From: RUG626 sp964411785
Lineage (GTDB): Bacteria > Bacillota > Clostridia > Oscillospirales > Oscillospiraceae
Reading direction: 5' to 3'
DNA: 12,276 nt
NCBI GenBank assembly: GCA_964411785.1
Contig: CAYPMJ010000057.1
Location: 1 to 12,276 of the forward strand
Part shown: in pieces, positions 6,814 through 12,276 of the stretch
Position numbering within the stretch: position 1 is the first letter of the stretch
Layout of the letters: each line of letters starts with the position of its first letter
Position numbers and translations under genes: made by a program
The notes under the pieces: generated by a model
Told to the model about the DNA's origin: nothing
Database searches by the model: none
The model's input: only the letters and a program-made list of their open reading frames with translations

Positions 6814-7884
6814 ATGGAAACCTCCTATGAAACACATTTTTTTCTTGGCTCCAACTCACCCTCAGGCTTCAGCTCCCTCTACGACGGCTTTACCGATCCT
6901 TTGCGCGACACCCTGTATGTCATAAAGGGAGGACCTGGCTGCGGCAAGTCCACCTTCATGCGGACTGTAGCTTCCGGCGTGCGATCCGCCGGTTATGCAG
7001 CTGAATTCATCCACTGCTCCGGCGATCCGGACTCCCTGGACGGGGTATATTTTCCCGAGCTCCATGTCGGCTATGTGGACGGCACTGCGCCCCATGTCAT
7101 TGAACCCGACTATGTTGGGGCATCTGGCAACTATGTGAATGTGGGCGACTTTTACGATGCCGCTGCCCTGCATGAAAATCGCGACACGATTATTCGCCTC
7201 ACCGACGCATATAAAGCGTACTACGCCCGTGCCTACAAGCTCATCTCTGCCTACACAGCCTCCACTGACGCTCTCTCCGCGCCTTTGCCTGAGGAGGCGC
7301 TGGTAGTTGCCGCTCGCCGCGCCCGCGGTATAATCTGCCGGGAACTGCACCCGTCCGGCAGAGCATCTGGAATTACTAAAAAGCGCTTTCTATCCGCTGT
7401 GACATGCCGTGGAACCGTATGCTTCTATGACACCGTCCGTGAGCTGGCCGAACGCGTCTATGTACTTGACAACGATCTGGGTCTTGGCGCCTTTGTGACT
7501 GAACTTCTGGCTGCTGACGCTGAGGCTCAGTCGCTGGACATCATCCGCTGTCAGTCACCACTGGCGCCCGACCACACTGAACACCTTATCATCCCTGAAC
7601 TGCGTCTTGCGTTTGTATCACAGACCTCCCGCATGCCTTACCCCGGTGAAATTTACCGTCACCTCAGGCTGGATTTGCTTCCTAGGAAAGAGGAGCTTGC
7701 CTCTATGCGCCAGGAGTCACGCGCCGCCTCCCGTCTGTCCGAGAGTCTGCTGGAAGAGGCCGTTAAAGCGTTAGCTAAGGCAAAGTCCCTCCACGATCGT
7801 CTTGAAGAGGTTTATAATCCACACGTTCATTTCCAGCTTGTGACTGAGCTCGCCGAAAGCCACATCGCCATGCTGATAGGCTGA
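6814..7884 (+). CDS. P-loop NTP-binding protein of the PRK06851 type, second P-loop degenerate
   Basis: This is a 356-residue soluble protein with Walker A GGPGCGKST (residues 39-47) in LYVIKGGPGCGKSTFMRTV. IHCSGDPDSLDGVYFPELHVGYVDGTAPHVIEP (66-98) follows, a block I recall from the PRK06851 family of Firmicute nucleotide-kinase-like ATPases of unknown function. The second half repeats the plan: VYVLDNDLGLGAFVTELL (215-232) aligns without gaps to the first P-loop region but lacks its Lys and Ser/Thr, and IRCQSPLAPDHTEHLIIPELRLAFVS (244-269) mirrors the HC...PEL block. This suggests an internal duplication with one dead nucleotide site. A coiled-coil-like helix lies at 290-332. The start has AAAGGA (6801-6806) 7 nt upstream. 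The gene appears monocistronic; no clear promoter was found in 6756-6813. Confidence 0.85.
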   Translation: METSYETHFFLGSNSPSGFSSLYDGFTDPLRDTLYVIKGGPGCGKSTFMRTVASGVRSAGYAAEFIHCSGDPDSLDGVYFPELHVGYVDGTAPHVIEPDYVGASGNYVNVGDFYDAAALHENRDTIIRLTDAYKAYYARAYKLISAYTASTDALSAPLPEEALVVAARRARGIICRELHPSGRASGITKKRFLSAVTCRGTVCFYDTVRELAERVYVLDNDLGLGAFVTELLAADAEAQSLDIIRCQSPLAPDHTEHLIIPELRLAFVSQTSRMPYPGEIYRHLRLDLLPRKEELASMRQESRAASRLSESLLEEAVKALAKAKSLHDRLEEVYNPHVHFQLVTELAESHIAMLIG

Positions 7885-7922
7885 CAGTCGCACTTGCCTG
7901 TAGTTACGCGAGACTGTCAGCC
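7879..7922 (+). other. Inverted repeat across the stop codon of the P-loop gene
   Basis: GGCTGACAGTC (7879-7889) and GACTGTCAGCC (7912-7922) are a perfect 11-bp inverted repeat with a 22-nt loop. The TGA stop (7882-7884) lies in the left arm. No T tract follows, so it may be a weak terminator or 3'-end stabiliser rather than a classical intrinsic terminator. Confidence 0.55.
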
Positions 7923-7980
7923 CTTGCCATGTGCTGTCACAGGCCCCCACTTCATGCTGCGCAGAAATCAATATCAATTC

Positions 7981-8039
7981 GCCCTCTTGCAAAAGGGCTG
8001 GAAATACAGTATAATAGCCGCGATACGGCTATTATACTG
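7981..8039 (+). promoter_or_regulatory. gltX promoter overlapped by two palindromes
   Basis: TTGCAA (7987-7992), a 17-bp spacer and TATAAT (8010-8015) form a strong sigma-A promoter. An 18-bp near-palindrome (7981-7998, 8 of 9 pairs) covers the -35. A perfect 14-bp inverted repeat (8007-8020 with 8026-8039, CGATA loop) contains the -10 and is centred on the expected start point near 8022. Its core arms GTATAATAGCC and GGCTATTATAC are identical to those of the palindromes at 6293-6327 and 6387-6421. The minus strand has no matching -35 (CACTAA), so only rightward transcription is predicted. Confidence 0.75.
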
Positions 8040-8077
8040 CAAAAATCAGCTATTTAGTGCAGATGGAGGTTTACCTT

Positions 8078-9556
8078 ATGGCCCCAAACAGGCAGAAAAT
8101 CAAGGAACTGGAGGACCGGATACCGCACGGTTCCGTTCGCACGCGGTTCGCGCCAAGTCCCACCGGCTATATGCATGTAGGCAATCTGCGTACAGCGCTC
8201 TACACCTGGCTTATCGCCAGAAAAAATCACGGTACGTTTATTCTCCGCATTGAAGACACCGACCAGGGACGTCTTGTGCCCGGCGCTGTGGATATCATTT
8301 ACAGCACGCTCCGCCAATGCGGGCTCGACCATGACGAGGGACCTGACGTCGGCGGACCTGTCGGCCCTTATATTCAGACAGAACGGCGGGACACTTACGT
8401 AGACTTTGCTGAACTTCTCATTGAACGCGGGCATGCTTACCGCTGCTTTTGCGAGAGGACCGAGTCCGAGGAGGATTCCGGAAGCTTTTCACGCGCAGCT
8501 GACCCATGCCGCTGCTTGTCCAGAGAGGAGGCCGACCGCCGCGCATCCGCGGGGGAACCCTATGTCATTCGCCAGCGCATACCTGACGGCGGAACTACTA
8601 CCTTCCATGATGAGATCTATGGCGATATAACCGTCCCCAACGCCGACCTGGATGACCAGGTTCTGATAAAGCGTGACGGACTCCCAACTTACAATTTTGC
8701 CAATGTTGTTGACGACCACCTAATGGGTATTACCCATGTTGTCAGAGGTGCTGAATACCTTTCCTCCGCCCCAAAGTACAATCTGCTGTACACCGGCTTT
8801 GGGTGGGAGGTCCCAGCATACGTCCATTGCCCGCCAGTCATGCGTGATCAGCACAACAAAATGTCTAAACGCCATGGGGATCCTTCCTACGAAGACCTTA
8901 TTGCACAGGGGTACCTTACACAGGCTGTGGTCAATTATGTGGCTCTGTTGGGCTGGTCGCCGGGCGGTGAACGTGAAATTTATTCATTGGCGGAGTTAGC
9001 CGAAATTTTTGATGTGTCCGGCATCTCCAAGTCCCCTGCTATATTCGACATTGAGAAACTTACCTATTTCAATAGTGCTTATATTCGTGCTATGTCAACT
9101 GAAGACTTTGCCAAAGTGGCTGAACCCTACATCCGAAGCGCTGTAAAGGATAAATCCATTGATCCCGCAGCTATTGCGGGTCTTCTCCAGCCGCGGACGG
9201 AAAAGCTCACTGACATCCCTGGAAAGATCGGCTTTTTTGACGCACTGCCTGAGTATGACCCGGAGCTCTTTGTTCACAAAAAATCTAAAACCGACCGTGA
9301 AATATCCCTCCGTATGCTTCTGGCGGCGCGGGACACGCTTTCAGCGCTGCCGGAGTGGACAGCGGAGACAATCCATACTGCGTTGACCTCACTTGCCGAG
9401 TCACTCGCGGTAAAAAACGCCACTCTGCTTTGGCCCGTTCGCATTGCCGCTGCCGGAATGTCCGTAACGCCGGGCGGGGCCGTGGAAATCTGCTGGATAC
9501 TGGGACGTGACGAGACTCTCCGTCGTATTGATCTGGGTATAGCAAAGCTCTCCTGA
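8078..9556 (+). CDS. gltX: Glutamyl-tRNA synthetase
   Basis: Class I aminoacyl-tRNA synthetase that charges tRNA-Glu in the cytoplasm; 492 residues, a normal length. RFAPSPTGYMHVGNLRTALY carries the HIGH-type signature HVGN (residues 33-36), and KMSKR is at 261-265. A CFC...CRC set (Cys123, Cys125, Cys144, Cys146) has the spacing of the zinc-binding insert of zinc-containing GluRS enzymes. In many Clostridia GluRS also charges tRNA-Gln for amidation; the sequence alone does not decide this. The ATG at 8078 is preferred because GGAGG (8065-8069) lies 8 nt upstream; upstream in-frame GTG 8057 and ATG 8063 overlap or precede that site. A strong promoter (7987-8015) and an intrinsic terminator (9627-9670) make it a single-gene unit. 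Confidence 0.96.
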   Translation: MAPNRQKIKELEDRIPHGSVRTRFAPSPTGYMHVGNLRTALYTWLIARKNHGTFILRIEDTDQGRLVPGAVDIIYSTLRQCGLDHDEGPDVGGPVGPYIQTERRDTYVDFAELLIERGHAYRCFCERTESEEDSGSFSRAADPCRCLSREEADRRASAGEPYVIRQRIPDGGTTTFHDEIYGDITVPNADLDDQVLIKRDGLPTYNFANVVDDHLMGITHVVRGAEYLSSAPKYNLLYTGFGWEVPAYVHCPPVMRDQHNKMSKRHGDPSYEDLIAQGYLTQAVVNYVALLGWSPGGEREIYSLAELAEIFDVSGISKSPAIFDIEKLTYFNSAYIRAMSTEDFAKVAEPYIRSAVKDKSIDPAAIAGLLQPRTEKLTDIPGKIGFFDALPEYDPELFVHKKSKTDREISLRMLLAARDTLSALPEWTAETIHTALTSLAESLAVKNATLLWPVRIAAAGMSVTPGGAVEICWILGRDETLRRIDLGIAKLS

Positions 9557-9617
9557 CGGGATATGTGAAACAATTGGAGATAACTCCTTTTCATGCACAG
9601 AAGCTCAAGTTTTTCCT

Positions 9618-9648
9618 TGGATAACGCGCCCCTTTTTTGTCCATGCTA
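9618..9648 (+). promoter_or_regulatory. Candidate sigma-G (forespore) promoter for ypeB inside the gltX terminator
   Basis: TGGATA (9618-9623) and CATGCTA (9642-9648) are 18 bp apart. The sigma-G consensus as I know it from Bacillus is TGAATA and CATACTA with 17-18 bp, so the match is 5 of 6 and 6 of 7. The -10 forms exactly the 7-nt loop of the gltX terminator. A start point near 9655 would place the ypeB mRNA 5' end within the descending arm. Confidence 0.45.
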
Positions 9649-9670
9649 GACGAAAAAGGGGCGTTTTTTT
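9627..9670 (+). terminator. Intrinsic terminator of gltX
   Basis: CGCCCCTTTTT (9627-9637) pairs with AAAAAGGGGCG (9653-9663), extended by a G-T pair and GTC/GAC to 15 bp. The loop is CATGCTA (9642-9648) and seven T follow (9664-9670). Confidence 0.95.
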
Positions 9671-9719
9671 ACGGCTGTAAACGTGAAAGGCTCCCCAAAG
9701 CATCAGGAGGGAGACCGAA

Positions 9720-11087
9720 ATGATAAAAGCAAAAAGATCTGCTGTTCTCTGGACCACATACATTCTGGCCGGCTTTCTCGTTCTGGGGATCTTTTTCGTC
9801 CGGGAGCGGACCGCGCGGGAACGTCTGGAATACCAGGTAGCACAAAACTACAACCACGCCTTTTCAGAGCTGGCCACCGCAGTTGGCAAGCTGGACACAG
9901 CACTCAGAAAGGCATCGTACGCGTCATCGCCCTCTATGGTGGAGGCAGTGTGCGCGGAAGCCTATGCGGAAGCGCTTGAAGCACAGATGGCACTTGGCGT
10001 CCTGCCCTACGGAAACATTGAACTCGAACAAACCGCATCCTTTCTTACCAAGGCAGGGGACTATGTATACTTCCTGGCCAGGAGTGCAGCGGCCGGTGAG
10101 AATTTTTCTCAGGAGCAGCGCGGGAACCTTGTGGCTCTTGAGAACAGCGCCGCCACTGTCAATACCGTTTTGACGGACCTGTATGCACAGCTTCTCTCTG
10201 GCGACGTAAGTGTCGACGAGCTGGAACAGGCTGAGCAGGAAATAGAGGCCGCAGAAGACGAAGCTGTAGGCGGCAGTGGATTCAGTTCCGGATTTAAAAA
10301 GCTTGAGTCTGAATTTCCTGAACTGCCCACCCTCATCTACGACGGTCCATTCTCAGCCCACATTGTGAACGCCCAGCCGAAGCGACTTGAGGGTGCACCG
10401 CTTGTCTCTCAGGAAACCGCGCAGGATGCGGCAGCAGATTTCCTGGGCATCAGCACAGCTGATCTGCGGTTTGAATACCAACGGGATGGCACTGTTCCTG
10501 TGTATGTGTTCTCCCGCCGCAACGGTGCAGAGACCTCCACTGTGGAGGTTACAAAGCAAGGTGGGCGTATACTGTTCTTCGGAACTTCCCGTCAGGCCAG
10601 AGCTCCCATACTCAGTTCAGAGGAGTGCGTGAAAATTGCAGAACAGTTTCTCCGCAGAAAGGGCTTCAGAAGCATGGAAGTCACATACTGGGAAGTTGAG
10701 AGCGGAGATATAGTCATAAACTTTGCCCACAAACAAGGAGATATCATCTGCTATCCCGACCTTATCAAAGTTTCCGTTGCCATGGACACTGGCGGAATAA
10801 GCGGATACGAGAGCCTGGGCTTCATTATGAGTCACACATCACGCAACCTCCCATGCGCATCTGTCACCCGTGAGTCTGCCGAAGCCGCCCTTTCACCTTT
10901 TCTGACGGTTCAGAAACACAGGCTTGCTGTCATCCCAACCAGTGGAAAAAATGAGGTTCTTTGTCATGAATTCTTATGCCAGGACACTGGCGGGAGCAGG
11001 TGTCTTATCTATGTAAACGCACTCACAGGAGCAGAGGAGACAATTCTGCTTCTGCTAGAGGATGAAAATGGGACTCTGACCATATAG
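9720..11087 (+). CDS. ypeB: Spore germination protein YpeB
   Basis: This is a 455-residue protein with one N-terminal membrane anchor (about residues 9-27). In Bacillus, YpeB sits in the spore inner membrane or cortex and is needed to localise and stabilise the cortex-lytic enzyme SleB. Seen: LATAVGKLDTALRKASYASSPS (51-72), typical of the helical N-terminal region; YDGPFSAHI (207-215), a family signature; then LVSQETAQDAAADFLG (228-243) opening three PepSY/YPEB-like repeats (about 228-290, 300-370, 380-450). The acidic Gln/Glu-rich linker (164-182) is low-complexity. AGGAGG (9705-9710) provides a good ribosome site. Its usual partner sleB is not upstream; gltX and its terminator are. Expression probably comes from the sigma-G-like promoter at 9618-9648. 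It implies that the organism makes endospores. Confidence 0.92.
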   Translation: MIKAKRSAVLWTTYILAGFLVLGIFFVRERTARERLEYQVAQNYNHAFSELATAVGKLDTALRKASYASSPSMVEAVCAEAYAEALEAQMALGVLPYGNIELEQTASFLTKAGDYVYFLARSAAAGENFSQEQRGNLVALENSAATVNTVLTDLYAQLLSGDVSVDELEQAEQEIEAAEDEAVGGSGFSSGFKKLESEFPELPTLIYDGPFSAHIVNAQPKRLEGAPLVSQETAQDAAADFLGISTADLRFEYQRDGTVPVYVFSRRNGAETSTVEVTKQGGRILFFGTSRQARAPILSSEECVKIAEQFLRRKGFRSMEVTYWEVESGDIVINFAHKQGDIICYPDLIKVSVAMDTGGISGYESLGFIMSHTSRNLPCASVTRESAEAALSPFLTVQKHRLAVIPTSGKNEVLCHEFLCQDTGGSRCLIYVNALTGAEETILLLLEDENGTLTI

Positions 11088-11117
11088 AATTCTTATTAAC
11101 CTCCCCGCGGCCACGTT

Positions 11118-11154
11118 TATGGCCGTTGAGCGCACACGTCGCTCAACGGCCATA
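11118..11154. other. Perfect 15-bp hairpin downstream of ypeB
   Basis: TATGGCCGTTGAGCG (11118-11132) pairs perfectly with 11140-11154 around CACACGT. An alternative stem, CGGCCA (11108-11113) with TGGCCG (11120-11125), competes for the same bases. No T tract follows on either strand. Confidence 0.6.
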
Positions 11155-11160
11155 TAAAGG

Positions 11161-11203
11161 AAGCTCTCGCAAACCGGCAAGAGCAATGTGCGAGAGCTTT
11201 TCG
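11161..11203 (+). terminator. Probable terminator of ypeB
   Basis: AAGCTCTCGCA (11161-11171) pairs with TGCGAGAGCTT (11189-11199) in an 11-bp stem with a 17-nt loop. It is followed by a short T run (four T in total, then C). It could act with the hairpin just upstream as a double terminator. Confidence 0.6.
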
Positions 11204-11243
11204 TGAGAACGACGCCAAAAAGCAGAAACACCTTCAGGATTTC

Positions 11244-11310
11244 AAGCTTAAGGGCGCATTTCCTGCGGAAAAACTCCGCAAAGCGCCGATGACATACCTT
11301 CCCTAAGCTT
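11244..11310. other. Nested inverted repeats in the ypeB to peptidase spacer
   Basis: Three concentric pairings: AAGCTTAAGGG (11244-11254) with CCCTAAGCTT (11301-11310, one bulged A); GGCGC (11253-11257) with GCGCC (11283-11287), sharing two G with the outer arm; and TGCGGA (11264-11269) with TCCGCA (11275-11280) around a 5-nt loop. It lies about 70 bp beyond the stop of the minus-strand peptidase gene and may be its transcript end. Apart from the three hairpins I see no gene in 11088-11382. Confidence 0.45.
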
Positions 11311-11382
11311 CCTCAACACCGTACTTAAACAATTCCGTGGTCAGCTGCTCCGTGTCCAGCAGCCTTCACCAGACCAGCCGCA

Positions 11383-12276
11383 CTAAAGGATCTCCCTCAG
11401 CGCCGACACTATCCCCTCATAGCTTGATCTGTCAAAAATATCACGGAGTCCCGCTTCCTCCAATGCCTCGGAATAGTAATACGCCTCCGTATCCATTGCA
11501 GATATGGTGAGGTAGGTGTCCAGCCCATCCTCCCAGTTGTCCTGGCAGAGCGCGTACACCTCCAACGCACCAAGCGCTGAGACACTGTAGCTTATGTAGT
11601 AAAATGGATTTTCAAAATTGTGCGTAACCCACACCCAGCTATATTCTCCGCCATCCTCGAGAACATATCCGTATTCCCCGACTACCTGACAGTATATATC
11701 CAGCACCTTATCCGCTGTCAGGTCAGGCTCAGCGTAGACCCGCTGCTGAAACTCATCGTACATCGCTCCATCTACCACGCTGCTCACAAGGTCCATCAGC
11801 GTGTAGTCCCTCATGTATTCAGCCGCCTCGCCGAACAGTTCATCGTAAAAGAAGGTGAACAGCACCTCCATCCCCTGTGACTGCAATTCCGACAGATCAT
11901 AATCGGACCAACCGTAGAGAAAGTCGCTCTGTGTGTAAAAGAAATTCAGAAAATGTCCGAACTCATGGTACGTATCCGAAAAATCAAAAAAATTCCCATA
12001 CGCGGCGTTAAATATGAACGGCTCATTGTAGAAATAGAGCGGAACTGTATACCCGATTTCCGTCTTATTCTCGTCCGGAACTATATCGTAGAGATTGTGA
12101 TCCAGCATATACTGGAAGGCATATTCCACCTCTTCGCCAAACTGGGGAAGCACCTCCCCCATTGTCTCTATCACCCGCTCAGGGGAACAGTCCATGTCCA
12201 TCGACATCAGCTTCCAGGCCCCGTTCCATGCATCCTCCGCGTATTCTATCATCAGAGGTACAAAATATGTCTTTAC
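11383..12276 (-). CDS. M3-family-like zinc metallopeptidase, C-terminal part (5' end outside window)
   Basis: The frame is open to the window edge (VKTYFVPLM precedes the ATG at 12252), so the gene begins to the right and that ATG is internal. About 297 residues are visible. The zinc site YHEFGHFLNFF holds HExxH (codons 11967-11953). Some 25-30 residues later YDLSELQSQGMEVLF supplies the likely third ligand Glu, the layout of peptidase family M3 (oligoendopeptidase F/thimet group). A later stretch, FENPFYYISYSVSALGALEVYAL, resembles the conserved C-terminal helices that line the substrate channel in oligoendopeptidase F-like enzymes. The visible part is strongly acidic. It would cleave short peptides; whether it is secreted cannot be judged without the N-terminus. 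The stop TAG is at 11385-11383. Confidence 0.85.
   Translation of the reverse strand, partial: VKTYFVPLMIEYAEDAWNGAWKLMSMDMDCSPERVIETMGEVLPQFGEEVEYAFQYMLDHNLYDIVPDENKTEIGYTVPLYFYNEPFIFNAAYGNFFDFSDTYHEFGHFLNFFYTQSDFLYGWSDYDLSELQSQGMEVLFTFFYDELFGEAAEYMRDYTLMDLVSSVVDGAMYDEFQQRVYAEPDLTADKVLDIYCQVVGEYGYVLEDGGEYSWVWVTHNFENPFYYISYSVSALGALEVYALCQDNWEDGLDTYLTISAMDTEAYYYSEALEEAGLRDIFDRSSYEGIVSALREIL

Noticed and set aside
6862..7350. 162-codon open frame on the - strand
   Set aside because: Antisense to the P-loop gene, whose family motifs show the + strand to be coding.
8057..8077. Upstream GTG (8057) or ATG (8063) start for gltX
   Set aside because: The ribosome site GGAGG (8065-8069) lies downstream of both and fits the ATG at 8078; the homologous sequence also begins after it.
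11130..11306. Open frame of 58 codons ending in a coding-like stretch (FKLKGAFPAEKLRKAPMTYLP)
   Set aside because: No start codon except near its end, and it runs through two strong hairpins. It could be a gene remnant but chance is as likely.

Overview
The window looks like a chromosomal segment of an endospore-forming, S-layer-bearing Firmicute, probably a Clostridia member near Oscillospiraceae, with roughly even GC. This rests on a YpeB germination protein, an S-layer homology (SLH) surface protein, an ECF-type vitamin S component next to coaX, and sigma-A-like promoters reading TTGCAA-17 bp-TATAAT. Taxonomy is inferred from gene content, not from a database match.

Left part (1-2250, + strand): the 3' end of a Nif3-family gene, then a well-formed promoter, a short leader with competing stem-loops, and a two-gene operon of an ECF S component (probably pantothenate, PanT-like) and type III pantothenate kinase coaX. 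A strong intrinsic terminator ends it. Together these two genes would take up pantothenate and commit it to coenzyme A.

Middle (2248-6500, - strand): one very large secreted protein of about 1298 residues. It has a signal peptide, a transglutaminase-like domain with an intact Cys-His-Asp triad, a long uncharacterised region, a Cys-rich module, a strict 11-residue repeat and three SLH motifs. Its upstream region is unusual: two 75-bp direct repeats about 93% identical, each full of palindromes, plus a structured leader. A small unrecognised ORF (6504-6755, -) lies beyond the repeats.

Right part (6814-11087, + strand): a PRK06851-type P-loop protein whose second half looks like a degenerate copy of the first; gltX (glutamyl-tRNA synthetase) behind a palindromic promoter that shares its 11-nt core arms with the repeats near 6300-6420; and ypeB, with no sleB beside it but with a sigma-G-like promoter whose -10 lies in the loop of the gltX terminator. 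The gene-poor stretch 11088-11382 holds three hairpins. The window ends inside an M3-like zinc metallopeptidase on the - strand.

I see no CRISPR array, transposase, phage gene, tRNA, rRNA or recognisable defence system. The most interesting material is regulatory: the palindromic promoter/repeat family, the pantothenate leader, the terminator-embedded sigma-G-like promoter, and the SLH-transglutaminase architecture.
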